From: CBDFGN01 sp965247065
GTDB taxonomy: Bacteria; Bacteroidota; Bacteroidia; Cytophagales; Cyclobacteriaceae
Direction: 5' to 3'
DNA length: 64,000 nucleotides
Assembly (NCBI GenBank): GCA_965247065.1
Contig: CBDFGN010000006.1
Location: forward strand, 3,038,001 to 3,102,000
The position numbers and the translations under genes are program-made. Below the pieces are notes generated by a model. It was not told the DNA's origin and searched no databases. It worked only from the letters and a program-made list of their open reading frames with translations. Positions 26,692 to 36,312 of the stretch are shown here, one piece after another. Within the stretch, counting starts at the first letter, position 1. The number at the start of each line of letters is the position of its first letter.

Positions 26692-28362
26692 GTGCCAGAG
26701 GATTCTGTGAGCGAATCGGAAAACTGGGCCGTCGATGAAGAAGGCTTTGAAGTTTCAGCAGCGGATATGGAACAAGAAATGCCAGAAGAAACCATCCAGA
26801 TGATATCCACAGGTGGCCCGTTGATAAAATTTGAAAATATTAACCTGGTAATCAAAACACCCTTTGATTCCGTATCTATAGCTGGTACAAATGGAGATTT
26901 TAAGTTAGTCGAGAATATCTTCGTGGGGACAAAGGGGAAGATGGATTGGACCCGGGTTGGCCTCTCACCAGACTCAGTTTATTGTTTGTTAAATCAATAC
27001 CGTTTCCTGGTCAGCAGGCCTAAAATCGCAGTTGAAGGAGCTCATTTAGTTTATCTTGGGAGACTGGATAGCCTGGTGCAAGGGTCTTTTCGCCTCGTCA
27101 GTTCCAATCCGAACAACCGAAGCGGGCCGGACTATCCACAATTTACTTCCTATGAGGGAAACCATCGGCTGAATGGTTTGGGTAGCGACATGATCACCCT
27201 GAATGGAGGGATTACTCTGGAAGGCACCCGGATTTCAACCAAGGCGAAATCGGGAGAAGTTTCCAGGCTGGAAGGAATTAGTGGTCCAAGAGCAAGGTTT
27301 GTTGCCCGGTCTCCTTATTTCCTGATAGAAGATTCAATAATCTCTACTCCAGGTGCAGCCATTATTTCCTTCAAGCACGGCTATGACTCTATCTATCATC
27401 CTGGCATGAAAATGAGTTTTTACACACGGTCATCACGTTTGAGGCTAGTTGAAGATAAGTCGGAATTCAAGCGCACGCCTTTGACTTCTACTTTGTTTGA
27501 TATGGATATATACTCGGGCCTCATAGATTGGGACCTGACCTCGGACAGCATAAATCTATCGCTGTTGAATGCCAAGAATGTACTGCCCGTAACTTTCGAA
27601 TCCCATGATTTTTTTAGTGAGGCCAGATTCAATAGCCTTTCAGGATTAAATGACTTTAATCCGTTGGTGTCGGCAATGGGGTATTCAAGAAAGGTCAATA
27701 GCCTTGAGTTTAGCAGCTTCGATCTGGCGCAATCAATAAATCGCAATCCGGATATTGTAAAGTCCTCGATAATTTCCATAAGCTATAATGGGTACGTCAA
27801 TTATGATCCAGAGACAGACTTGCTTCATATAACCAGGAAAGGGGTGCATAACTACCTTTCCCAAAGGAGGAGGCGAGATTACGACTTTCTTTCAATCACA
27901 TCGGTCATTGCGGATCAGCCTAATGCCACTCTGGATCTTGAAAGCAATGAGATGAAAATCCGAGGGGTGGACAAGATCTACGTTAGCCCCAAACACGATG
28001 TCTATATAGAGCCTGACAGCGCGGAGATCACTCTAATGGCTAATCGGGACTTCTACTTCCATGGTAGTGTCACGGCCGGAAACTTCCAGTACGTGGGGAA
28101 GGACTTCCTTTTCAACTACGATAGTTTCCTGGTTCATCTTCCCAAAGTAGAATCCATAAAACTTCACGACAAATCGGCCTCTGACGCAACAACTGACCAG
28201 GGACTCAACAACCAGGTAATAGAATCCGGAGGCGTACTATATATCAACAAACCCAATAACAAATCCGCATTAAAAGATTTTCCTGAATATCCAGTTTACA
28301 GTGCCAGTTCGGGGGCTGTTTTTTACTTCAACAATTCCGAGATACTAGACGGTGCCCTATGA
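26692..28362 (+). CDS. Giant Bacteroidota secreted protein, middle part
   Basis: A 556-residue segment whose apparent GTG start is an artefact of the upstream TAG. It starts with an acidic linker and then a beta-rich domain: INLVIKTPFDSVSIAGTNG, ARFVARSPYFLIEDSIIS, SDSINLSLLNAKNVLPVTFE, YNGYVNYDPETDLLHITRKG and FYFHGSVTAGNFQYVGKDF. These blocks are the conserved core of a large uncharacterised Cytophagales family, probably a surface or periplasmic beta-structure. The frame ends at TGA 28360-28362 through a probable one-base insertion in the CCC run at 28356-28358; removing one C joins it to the next piece. Confidence 0.75.
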   Translation: MPEDSVSESENWAVDEEGFEVSAADMEQEMPEETIQMISTGGPLIKFENINLVIKTPFDSVSIAGTNGDFKLVENIFVGTKGKMDWTRVGLSPDSVYCLLNQYRFLVSRPKIAVEGAHLVYLGRLDSLVQGSFRLVSSNPNNRSGPDYPQFTSYEGNHRLNGLGSDMITLNGGITLEGTRISTKAKSGEVSRLEGISGPRARFVARSPYFLIEDSIISTPGAAIISFKHGYDSIYHPGMKMSFYTRSSRLRLVEDKSEFKRTPLTSTLFDMDIYSGLIDWDLTSDSINLSLLNAKNVLPVTFESHDFFSEARFNSLSGLNDFNPLVSAMGYSRKVNSLEFSSFDLAQSINRNPDIVKSSIISISYNGYVNYDPETDLLHITRKGVHNYLSQRRRRDYDFLSITSVIADQPNATLDLESNEMKIRGVDKIYVSPKHDVYIEPDSAEITLMANRDFYFHGSVTAGNFQYVGKDFLFNYDSFLVHLPKVESIKLHDKSASDATTDQGLNNQVIESGGVLYINKPNNKSALKDFPEYPVYSASSGAVFYFNNSEILDGAL

Positions 28363-30799
28363 CAGGACCGTGTATTTTACGGTTCCGCCATTCACCCTTG
28401 ACAGCGTTAGCAATAGTGACCCGGGCACGGTGAGCTTCGAGGGTACCTTTCACTCGGGAATATTCCCCGATTTTGAAGAAAGAGTATCGGTAATGCCGGA
28501 TAACTCACTCGGTTTTGTACACAAAATTCCCGATGAGGGATATCCGCTTTATGGAGACCGCGGCCGGCTCTACAACATCCTGACAATGGACAACAGGGGA
28601 TTGCGATCGGCGGGAACCATCACTTTTAATAATACAACCCTGGAATCAAGTGATTTTACCTTTTATTTAGATTCGGTAACCACCACGGGTACAAGTGCAA
28701 AGATTGAGGAATCCAGCGACGAAAACTATGAATTCCCTGAAGTTGCCGTTGCGGACTATAGAATGACCTGGCTTCCAGAGCAGGACCGAATGTTCCTTTC
28801 GAATGTTGGCGATCCGTTCGTCCTATTCCATGAGAGCGGCACCCTGGATAGATCGTTGACAGTTTCCTCACAGGGGACATCTGGTTCCGGAACGCTGGTT
28901 ACCAGGGCCTCCAAAACAGTTTCAAGCCAAATGACGTTAAAATCTGATCATGTGGCTGCCAAAGGAGCGCGATTTGAAATTGAGTCGTCAGATCCAAATA
29001 AACCTCACCTTATCGGACATGGTGTAACCCTGGAGTTTCCGCTTTCTAGTGAAATAGCTGCAGTGCAACTTGAAAAAGCCGGTCTGGCCGCCGTTGACCT
29101 ACCTTACACTCAGATAAGCACATCTATCCCGGACATTGAATGGCGCATTGCCGATGGAAAGATCTATATGGCAAATTCAGCAGGCCTCGATCCGGATAAA
29201 TCGTTTATTCGTACAACCAGGCCGGAACTCGATTCATTAATATTTCAGGCGTCTAGTGCCGTCTACGACTTGCAGGATCACTCCCTGGAAATTTCTGGAA
29301 TTCCGTCTATTAACGTCGCTGACGCTCTAATAAAACCAAAAGATCAAAATCTTAAAATATTCGAAGGAGCGACCATTCCAAGGTTGGTTGAAGCCGATTT
29401 GATCTTAGATACCTTAGATGGATTTCATCAGCTTTATAACGGAGATATTGGAATCATCTCCAGAAATGCTTTTGAGGGATCCGCCACTTACAGCTATACC
29501 AATTCCCAGGGCGAAACCTTCGGGATACAAATGACAGACTTTCATTTGGTTGACAATCCGGACGAAAAGGCCAAGCGAATCAAATACTCAGTTTCTATCG
29601 GAGCCATAGGCGAAGGGGAAAGACTCTTTGTTTCACCCGGTATTATTTTCAAAGGATCGGTAACCATGGAGGCTCTGCGCGAGAACCTGCTATGGGACGG
29701 GCTGGTAAAACTGGACTTACAAGGTTCCAGGGGGGAAACCTGGATCCGCTATCGCAACGAGGCTGATTTACTGGACGTGGTACTGCCTTTTGATCAAAGC
29801 CTGGCTGAGAACGGAGCGAACCTCACGGCCGGTTTGTTTTTCGATAAGAATGGGGAACTCTACAGTTCATTTGTGTCCGATAAGAGATCTACCAACGATC
29901 AGCCTTTTTTTGTTCCGAACGGTCAATTATTCTTTGACCAAATCGGGAATCGATACAAGATTGAAGATTACCAAAGGACCACTGGAGAATCATATGACAA
30001 CAATAGTTTCACTTTCAATGACGAGAATGCTCAATTAGATTTTGATGGTACCTTAAACATTCTCCCCAGTGCAAACAGTTTTAGCCTTAATGCCGCGGGT
30101 ACGGGGACAGCCAATCTGAATAGCAATGAGTACCATCTGAACACCCTCCTGACCCTGGATTTCGAGATGCCAGCCGGGTTGCAAAGCGTTATGACAGAAA
30201 ATGTGAAAAGACAGCTGGAACTCCATGGGAAAAACAGCGTCGCCAGCGTTGATGCCAACAAAATAGCGCAACTGGCCGGAGACAATGCGGCCCGCACTTA
30301 TCAGAAGCGCTCAACAGCAGGTGATGTACCACTTTTTACGATCTCCTCTGAGCTAAATCGAAGTTTTGTATTTTCAAAAGTTGATTTGGCTTGGTCGAAC
30401 CAGCACCGTTCGTTTTACAGCACCTCCGACTTGGACTTGGCCAGCCTTAAGAAAAACGACATTCGCGCCAAGGTAAATGGTTACCTGGAGGTTCAAATTG
30501 CCGAATCGCCGCAATCAGTAACCCTCTTCTTGGAATTCTCTACAGATGCATGGTACTGCTTAAGTTTTTCAGGCGCCCGATCCCGAATGATCTCTTCTGA
30601 TCCAGAGTTTAACCAAGAGCTTTTGACCAAAAAGTCGGACAAGGGTAAGTCGGGAAAACTAAGGCTGGAGTCAACTGATTTAGCTGAGGCACAAGATTTC
30701 ATAGATCGATTCCGGCGCGATTACCTGAAGACTTCCGAACCACAGGTACTATATCTTCTGGCAGAACAGGAAGAGGAGGAGGGTGAAGGAGAGAATTGA
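28352..30799 (+). CDS. Giant Bacteroidota secreted protein, C-terminal part
   Basis: An 815-residue segment in the +1-shifted frame. Its real continuation from the middle part is at YDRTVYFTVPPFTLDSVSN. It is beta-rich with repeated 'layer' patterns and ends with an acidic tail (EQEEEEGEGEN). No T9SS tail or enzymatic motif is visible. The three pieces together give ~1560 residues encoded in 4.69 kb. The family function is unknown; large size, signal peptide and repetitive beta-structure suggest a cell-envelope role. Confidence 0.78.
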   Translation: MPYDRTVYFTVPPFTLDSVSNSDPGTVSFEGTFHSGIFPDFEERVSVMPDNSLGFVHKIPDEGYPLYGDRGRLYNILTMDNRGLRSAGTITFNNTTLESSDFTFYLDSVTTTGTSAKIEESSDENYEFPEVAVADYRMTWLPEQDRMFLSNVGDPFVLFHESGTLDRSLTVSSQGTSGSGTLVTRASKTVSSQMTLKSDHVAAKGARFEIESSDPNKPHLIGHGVTLEFPLSSEIAAVQLEKAGLAAVDLPYTQISTSIPDIEWRIADGKIYMANSAGLDPDKSFIRTTRPELDSLIFQASSAVYDLQDHSLEISGIPSINVADALIKPKDQNLKIFEGATIPRLVEADLILDTLDGFHQLYNGDIGIISRNAFEGSATYSYTNSQGETFGIQMTDFHLVDNPDEKAKRIKYSVSIGAIGEGERLFVSPGIIFKGSVTMEALRENLLWDGLVKLDLQGSRGETWIRYRNEADLLDVVLPFDQSLAENGANLTAGLFFDKNGELYSSFVSDKRSTNDQPFFVPNGQLFFDQIGNRYKIEDYQRTTGESYDNNSFTFNDENAQLDFDGTLNILPSANSFSLNAAGTGTANLNSNEYHLNTLLTLDFEMPAGLQSVMTENVKRQLELHGKNSVASVDANKIAQLAGDNAARTYQKRSTAGDVPLFTISSELNRSFVFSKVDLAWSNQHRSFYSTSDLDLASLKKNDIRAKVNGYLEVQIAESPQSVTLFLEFSTDAWYCLSFSGARSRMISSDPEFNQELLTKKSDKGKSGKLRLESTDLAEAQDFIDRFRRDYLKTSEPQVLYLLAEQEEEEGEGEN

Positions 30800-30844
30800 A
30801 AGGGGGGGGATTGATCTTGGTCCGTCAGTTGCCTTAAGTCCTCT

Positions 30845-32575
30845 TTATGCCGGCGTCCGTTGAGTTCCTGCCAACGAACTTACCGACTCGATCAAAATCC
30901 AGATCGTGAAGCCCAGGATAATGGCCCCTAGGAACAATAGCAGCAGGTTAGGGTCGCTCTGTCCCAGCCCCGACCACTCGAAGACCACTTGCTTGAGCAT
31001 CGCCCATAAGGTCATGAAGAGCAGAAAGCCCATGGGCACTATCGTATAGATCAGTGGGCGGCCCTGTCGTTTCAGCCAGATGGTGACCAGCAGCAGGCTG
31101 ATACCTGCGAGTAGCTGGTTGGAGGTGCCAAAAAGTGGCCATAGCAGGTATCCTCCGGAGCCCAATCCTTTGGGCCCTTCCGGTAACAGGACCAGTGCAG
31201 CACTCGACAGGACCGCAATGGAAGTGGCCACATGGATCCGGGTTAGGGGTCGCACCTCATACACCTCTCCCAACTCGGCGATTATGTACCGCATCAATCG
31301 TACTGAGCTGTCCAGGGTGGTGGCAGCAAAGCTGACCACAATCACCGCGATGATAGTCCTTGCTGCCTGGGCTGGAATCCACAGGCCCGTGGCTAGTTGG
31401 CCCGCTCCCTGGATAAATGCATGTAATCCGCCAGCTCCGGCGGCCGAAAACGATGAGTACGTATCCCGAAATTCCTGATGGCTGGAAAAGAAGGTGGCAA
31501 CCGCCAGTATGGTAATTACCGCCAGGGACCCTTCACCCACCGCTCCCAGGTATCCAACAAATCGGGCGTCAGGCTCAGCGTTGATCTGCTTAGAGGTTGT
31601 TCCAGATGAAACCAGCCCGTGAAATCCCGATACCGCGCCGCAAGCAATTGTTACGAACAGCAGTGGAAACCAGGAGACATCATGGGCTTCTGTATTATTC
31701 ATGGGGGCGGTAACATCCGGGGCCAAAACTACAAGGCCTAAATACAGAATCGCCAATCCCAAGAGGAGCTGTTGGGCGTTGATAAAATCGCGAGGTTGCA
31801 AAAGTTTCCATACAGGCAGAACCGAGGCAAAGTATACGTATACCATCAAAATGATAATCCAGATCAGGAAGGCCATTGAGGTACTGCTCAGCCCAAATAC
31901 AACTGTATTTTGCTCTCCTCCAAAATATTGAACCAGATCGATTTGCAACAAAGGCACATAACTGGCTACTATGGCCGTTCCATACATTACGGATAAGACA
32001 ATTAGGGAGGGGATCAAAATGTTCCGTTTTTTCTTGTAGGTGTAATACCCGATCCAGATCGCAAGTGGGATCTGGACAAAAATCGAAAGCACGCTAGCCG
32101 GAAATGCGATAAACAGGCTGGAAATCACCCAGGCGAAAACGGCATTGACCATCAGCACCAGGATCAGGATAATGAATAGAAACAAAATCCTGGCCCGTTT
32201 GCCAATCAGCCTATCAGCCAAGGTGCCTATCGAGCGGCCCTCGTGACGAATCGACAGTACCAAGGTGCCGAAGTCATGCACCCCAGCAGCAAAGACCGTT
32301 CCCAGTGCCACCCAGAGGATCGCCGGCAACCAGCCCCAGTAGATGGCAATAGCAGGACCGACGATCGGAGCCGCCCCGGCCACCGACGTAAAATGGTGGC
32401 CAAACACGATCCACTTGTTGGTGGGCACGAAATCCCGTCCATCCTCGAACTGGTGAGCCGGGGTTTTGAACTTCGGATCGAGGCGGTAGATCTTCTCCGC
32501 AATAAACTTGGAGTAGAAACGGTAGCCCAGGAAGAAAATGAATAAGGCCCCGGTAGCCAACAGAATGCTGTTCAT
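30845..32575 (-). CDS. cstA: Carbon starvation protein CstA (peptide/pyruvate transporter family)
   Basis: A 576-residue integral membrane protein with about 16 hydrophobic helices. CstA hallmarks are KFKTPAHQFEDGRDFVPTNK near the N-terminus, VFGHHFTSVAGAAPIVGPAI and the SSGTTSKQI region; it is the shorter form common in Bacteroidota compared with the ~700-residue E. coli protein. Family members import peptides or pyruvate under carbon limitation. It is convergent with the giant-protein gene and separated by 45 nt. No regulatory partner is adjacent. Confidence 0.9.
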   Translation of the reverse strand: MNSILLATGALFIFFLGYRFYSKFIAEKIYRLDPKFKTPAHQFEDGRDFVPTNKWIVFGHHFTSVAGAAPIVGPAIAIYWGWLPAILWVALGTVFAAGVHDFGTLVLSIRHEGRSIGTLADRLIGKRARILFLFIILILVLMVNAVFAWVISSLFIAFPASVLSIFVQIPLAIWIGYYTYKKKRNILIPSLIVLSVMYGTAIVASYVPLLQIDLVQYFGGEQNTVVFGLSSTSMAFLIWIIILMVYVYFASVLPVWKLLQPRDFINAQQLLLGLAILYLGLVVLAPDVTAPMNNTEAHDVSWFPLLFVTIACGAVSGFHGLVSSGTTSKQINAEPDARFVGYLGAVGEGSLAVITILAVATFFSSHQEFRDTYSSFSAAGAGGLHAFIQGAGQLATGLWIPAQAARTIIAVIVVSFAATTLDSSVRLMRYIIAELGEVYEVRPLTRIHVATSIAVLSSAALVLLPEGPKGLGSGGYLLWPLFGTSNQLLAGISLLLVTIWLKRQGRPLIYTIVPMGFLLFMTLWAMLKQVVFEWSGLGQSDPNLLLLFLGAIILGFTIWILIESVSSLAGTQRTPA

Positions 32576-32794
32576 ATTCTTAGATCAATTGAGGTCAAAT
32601 GTAACTGTGTGACTGCTAAAAAGCTAAGGCGTGGAATTAGACCAGGAGAGCTTTAAACTGACCAGCGCGGGTGGAGTAGTCAAATACTTGGCAGCAAATC
32701 GCGGCGAGCGGCCAAGAATGGCTTCTCAACAGCCGGTCATGGGGGCATTTAAGGTCCGTTTTGCGCATCTTTACGCAGCTAACCAATTCATATT

Positions 32795-33817
32795 ATGTCC
32801 AACTGGAATATTGGAGTAATAGGCGCCGGCATGATCGCCGACTTTCACGCAAAAGCGATTGGGGATATTCCTGCAGCGAGGATTGCCGGATTTTGCGACA
32901 ACGGGTCAGGAAGGGCAAAATCCTTGGCCGAAAGCTATGGCTGCAGCGCCTATGAGAGTTATCAGTCGCTCATAAAGGATCCCGAAATCAACCTCATCAT
33001 GATAGCCTCTCCAAGTGGCAATCACCTGGAAGCTGCGGTTATGGCGGCGGAAGAAGGCAAACACGTTCTGTGCGAGAAGCCAATGGAAATCACACCAAAA
33101 AGAGTGGACAAAATGATTGAGGCTCACCTAAAGAGCGGAACCTATCTGGGTGGAATATTCCCGTACCGGTTCAACGACAACCTGATCCCGCTACAGGAAG
33201 CTATCGGAAACCAGCGATTTGGCATAATTACCTACGCGGCAGTATATGTGCCCTGGTGGCGAAATGATCAGTATTACAAAGACAACTGGAGGGGCACCTG
33301 GAGGTTAGACGGAGGCGGAGCCTTGATGAATCAGTCAATTCATATGATTGACATCCTGCTGTTGTTAATGGGGCCAGCAAATGAGGTAAAGGCCATTGGG
33401 GGAACGCTAGGGCATCAGATAGAGACTGAAGACGTCATGACAGCCGTGGTATCCTTCCAAAATGGGGCAACTGGCATGATCTACGGCACAACCGCCTCGT
33501 ACCCGGGAGATTTCAGGCGTTTGGAAATCAGGGGTACTAAGGGAACTGTTGTACTGGTAGAAAACAGCTTCGAGAAGTGGGTATTCGAAAATGAAATGCC
33601 TGTAGATAAACAGATCCGTGAACAATTTGCTGAGATTGCCGGCGGTGGTGGAGTGTCGGACCCGGGAGCTATTGCTTATGAAAACCATACCAGGAACCTA
33701 CAGGCTTTCCTCGATGCTATCGAAAAGCAGGAACCCTTCATTATCGACGGTGAGGAATCTAAGAAGGCTGTTGACCTAATCGTCAGGATTTATGAATCTG
33801 CTGGGATTGGGCCCTAG
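32795..33817 (+). CDS. Gfo/Idh/MocA family oxidoreductase
   Basis: A 340-residue NAD(P)-dependent oxidoreductase. Rossmann motif GVIGAGMIADFHAKAI at the N-terminus, the family EKP motif in VLCEKPMEITPKRVD (catalytic Lys), and the second-domain GTWRLDGGGALMNQSIHMID with the conserved His/Asp region. It acts on sugars or inositol-like polyols; substrate unknown. It has no recognisable operon partner, being convergent with the thioredoxin-like gene downstream. A broken relative lies near 48.4 kb. Confidence 0.88.
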   Translation: MSNWNIGVIGAGMIADFHAKAIGDIPAARIAGFCDNGSGRAKSLAESYGCSAYESYQSLIKDPEINLIMIASPSGNHLEAAVMAAEEGKHVLCEKPMEITPKRVDKMIEAHLKSGTYLGGIFPYRFNDNLIPLQEAIGNQRFGIITYAAVYVPWWRNDQYYKDNWRGTWRLDGGGALMNQSIHMIDILLLLMGPANEVKAIGGTLGHQIETEDVMTAVVSFQNGATGMIYGTTASYPGDFRRLEIRGTKGTVVLVENSFEKWVFENEMPVDKQIREQFAEIAGGGGVSDPGAIAYENHTRNLQAFLDAIEKQEPFIIDGEESKKAVDLIVRIYESAGIGP

Positions 33818-33835
33818 GTAAAAATTTGGCCTATT

Positions 33836-34465
33836 CTATGGATCGTCCACCAAGCCTTCAACGACTGCCTTTACCTCAAAGTAATCATTGCTCCAGCGCG
33901 GGTCATTGTGGGGTAGCCCATCTGGGTTATAAGAACCTCCTGGATGAATATATCTAATAACGCCGTCCCGATCAAGAATAAAACTGACGGAGGTAAACCC
34001 ATTTCCACCCTTTTCAAACCAGTAATTGTTCAAATTTTCCCAGTTTTCGTCAATTGCAATTGGAAATTTGAAGTTCTTGGCCTCGCTAAACTCAGTTACC
34101 TGGTCGATCGACACCCTTCTTCCCATAGGTTTGGGGTGATACATGCCTATAACAACCAATCCTTTATCGGAGTAGGCGGCGTCAAACTCATTGAGGGAGG
34201 GAGCCGTGGCCTCACAGTACGGACAAGTTTCCAACCACCATCGAACCAGGATTACTTTCCCCTTTAGGCCCTCAAGGGATAGTGGTTTGGAATTAATCCA
34301 TTCAAGATCTGACCATTCAGGAGCATGGGTGCCGATCATTTCCATCCACGGTTGTGGCTTAGTCTGGTAAGGTGTCATGGCCATATGGAATATGATTACT
34401 GTCCCCAACAGAGCAAGTATGCCCCAACGGACTTGGATTCTTGTCAGACTACTGGTTTTTGGCAC
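33836..34465 (-). CDS. TlpA-like membrane-anchored thioredoxin
   Basis: A 209-residue protein with a single N-terminal membrane helix (ILALLGTVIIFHMAMTP) and a redoxin domain with active-site WLETCPYCEATAPSL (CxxC), then IDENWENLNNYWFEKGGNGFTSVSFI. TlpA-type proteins reduce periplasmic disulfides, for example during cytochrome c maturation, which would suit the several heme c proteins in this window. The domain placement implies a periplasmic active site. Confidence 0.83.
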   Translation of the reverse strand: MPKTSSLTRIQVRWGILALLGTVIIFHMAMTPYQTKPQPWMEMIGTHAPEWSDLEWINSKPLSLEGLKGKVILVRWWLETCPYCEATAPSLNEFDAAYSDKGLVVIGMYHPKPMGRRVSIDQVTEFSEAKNFKFPIAIDENWENLNNYWFEKGGNGFTSVSFILDRDGVIRYIHPGGSYNPDGLPHNDPRWSNDYFEVKAVVEGLVDDP

Positions 34466-34549
34466 CCATCCAAGGTAACCAATCCACCTTGAAACGTGAA
34501 TTCGTTTCCAAGATTTCGAAAATTCAGATGTTAATTAGTTGCTCTTTTT

Positions 34550-34750
34550 TCAATTCTCATGCACATCCTTGATGGCTTCCAGATACTTCATCCTATTCAC
34601 CATGTCTGGTTCGAGGTAACTAGCTTCGTTCCATTCATTCCAACAACAGTGAAATATTTCATCAAATCGCTTGGGTGAAACTCTTCCCGGATAAGGTAAT
34701 TTTGCTTCCGCTCCACTATCGGCCCGCTGGATCTTCTTCAGATTATATCA
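34550..34750 (-). pseudogene. C-terminal relic of a WbsX/GH99-like glycosyltransferase
   Basis: A minus-strand frame lacking a start and bounded upstream by a stop reads GRVSPKRFDEIFHCCWNEWN, EASYLEPDMVNRMKYLEAIK and ends in TGA at 34550-34552. The W-N-E-W-x-E-x-x-YLEPD block with the following YLEAIK is the C-terminal signature of the WbsX (glycoside hydrolase 99-like) family involved in polysaccharide synthesis. Only ~60 of ~350 residues remain. Confidence 0.55.
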
Positions 34751-35601
34751 GTACTAAAGCAAAGGTTCGGGCATTTTGGCGTTTACATTCTTGGGCCACT
34801 GGCTTAATCTTTCCTCACGGGTCTTGACCTGCGGTCCGGTGAGCAAATAGCACTAGTAGAATCTGCAAGGGCAATAACGGAACCTTCAGTCGATTTAAGT
34901 CGATACCTCAACACTACCATTTAGCATTCGATGAGCGCTTTGGTGTATTGGAAGTAGAGCTTTCAGTTTGGATGGGAAACTCCAAAGCAAGATTGACATC
35001 CGGACAACATATTGTGATCAAAAAAAAAGCGATCAAGTTCCAATTCACAACACGGCAGAATGAATGACGCAATTTCTCGCTGGAGTTATGCCTAGATAGA
35101 GATGCCGTTCAAACAGCTTTTAACCTTTTGATCCCTCTTTTATTTTTGCCCCCCAATATGCGTGAATTTCCACTGCATGACGCAAGTAATTGTCCCTGGC
35201 TGTAACGATAGGTTGCCTTCATTGGTTAAATCATAACTGGGGCGCACCGCTTAAGACCAACATTATCATGAACGATTTCAATATCAAAGATCCTTGTTGC
35301 CGGTGCTACCGTCAAGGGCTTTGGGCCCGCTGCGTCAAGAAGTCCTCCGGAGAGTTTTGCCACTGGAGCGTGCGGTGCGAAATGTGCCATCTTATCTATC
35401 CTGGCCATTACCCCGACGTGCCTTCTCTCAAAACACGTTTCTTGATCCTATCTTCCGTCCAAGAGGGTATTGCGAAAAAGGATACAGCTAATGGTGACTC
35501 CCTTATTTCTTAAGGGCCCTTAAATTGAAACCCCTCCTACATCGGGCGGAATAAGTACTAGGTTTCTCTGGTCCTTTTATATAGCGTGCAAATAGTGCAC
35601 C
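34751..35601. other. Gene-free stretch, probably decayed sequence
   Basis: About 850 nt in which I recognise no gene. A plus-strand frame at 35190-35513 has a Cys/His-rich translation, but its composition and lack of family resemblance make it unconvincing. The area sits between a glycosyltransferase relic and an IS-disrupted gene, consistent with eroded coding DNA. Confidence 0.4.
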
Positions 35602-36222
35602 TCAGGGAGCGCCAAAAATATTTTTCAGTGCTGATTTAATCCCCATTGATTTTCTGAGGTCTTTTATCATATCAACCCATTCATGGGAAATGATCTTAAT
35701 AAAATTATGGCTATTTAAAGGTTTGGTGATTCCATATTCAGGGGGTTCTTCCTCCTTTTGGAAGGTTTTGAAAAGACGGTCCCAGATAATAAGGATCCCG
35801 GCAAAATTTTTATCAATGTATTTCTCATTTTTGCCATGATGCACCCTGTGATGTGAAGGTGTATTAAAAACCAGTTCGAGCCAGCCCATATTCCTGATTA
35901 TCTCTGTATGCAAATAAAAATTATACAAGTAAATCATAGATTCCATCACCACAATGTGCAGTGGTTCAAATCCCATCAAGTATAATGGTGCATAAAACAA
36001 AAAACGATAAAAAAAATTGGTGAGAGGCACCCTGATTCCTGTAGTCAAATTGTACTTTTCAGAAGAATGATGAATTACATGTGATGCCCAAAAAAAGCGA
36101 CAACGATGCCCCAGAAGATGAAAAACATATGCAATAAAATCTGAAAGGAAAAATAAACTCACCCAATAAATCAAGGGAAGTGATATATGAAATATTGCAA
36201 AGCCATGCAGATAATAATACAC
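35602..36222 (-). CDS. Sterol desaturase/fatty acid hydroxylase family, C-terminal part (gene split by IS982)
   Basis: A membrane-bound di-iron hydroxylase/desaturase with the His-box set of the superfamily: HLLGH, HVIHH and HHRVHHG. The frame is actually open upstream to the IS boundary at 36287 (IFIGFSSLFINALYRGIT...), so the true gene starts on the other side of the IS element. Removing the IS and one copy of a 4-bp duplication gives a 266-residue protein. Substrates of this family are lipid alkyl chains; relatives include C-5 sterol desaturase and carotenoid or fatty-acid hydroxylases. As present, the product lacks the first ~44 residues. Confidence 0.8.
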   Translation of the reverse strand: MYYYLHGFAIFHISLPLIYWVSLFFLSDFIAYVFHLLGHRCRFFWASHVIHHSSEKYNLTTGIRVPLTNFFYRFLFYAPLYLMGFEPLHIVVMESMIYLYNFYLHTEIIRNMGWLELVFNTPSHHRVHHGKNEKYIDKNFAGILIIWDRLFKTFQKEEEPPEYGITKPLNSHNFIKIISHEWVDMIKDLRKSMGIKSALKNIFGAP

Positions 36223-36286
36223 AAATAAAGTGATCCCCCGATAAAGTGCATTGATAAAAAGACTACTGAAGCCAATAAATATATTT

Positions 36287-36299
36287 AACGTGAGTTCGA
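36287..36299. repeat. IS982 left terminal inverted repeat
   Basis: Reads AACGTGAGTTCGA and is the exact reverse complement of the 37307-37319 repeat. The target duplication ATTT precedes it. Confidence 0.9.
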
Positions 36300-36312
36300 C
36301 AATAAGGAATGA

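Noticed and set aside
32631..32819. Small plus-strand gene before the Gfo/Idh/MocA gene
   Set aside because: It overlaps the start of the oxidoreductase in another frame and has no recognisable features.
35190..35513. Cys/His-rich plus-strand frame suggesting a zinc-binding protein
   Set aside because: Spacing of Cys/His is irregular, other frames are equally open, and no family is recognisable.
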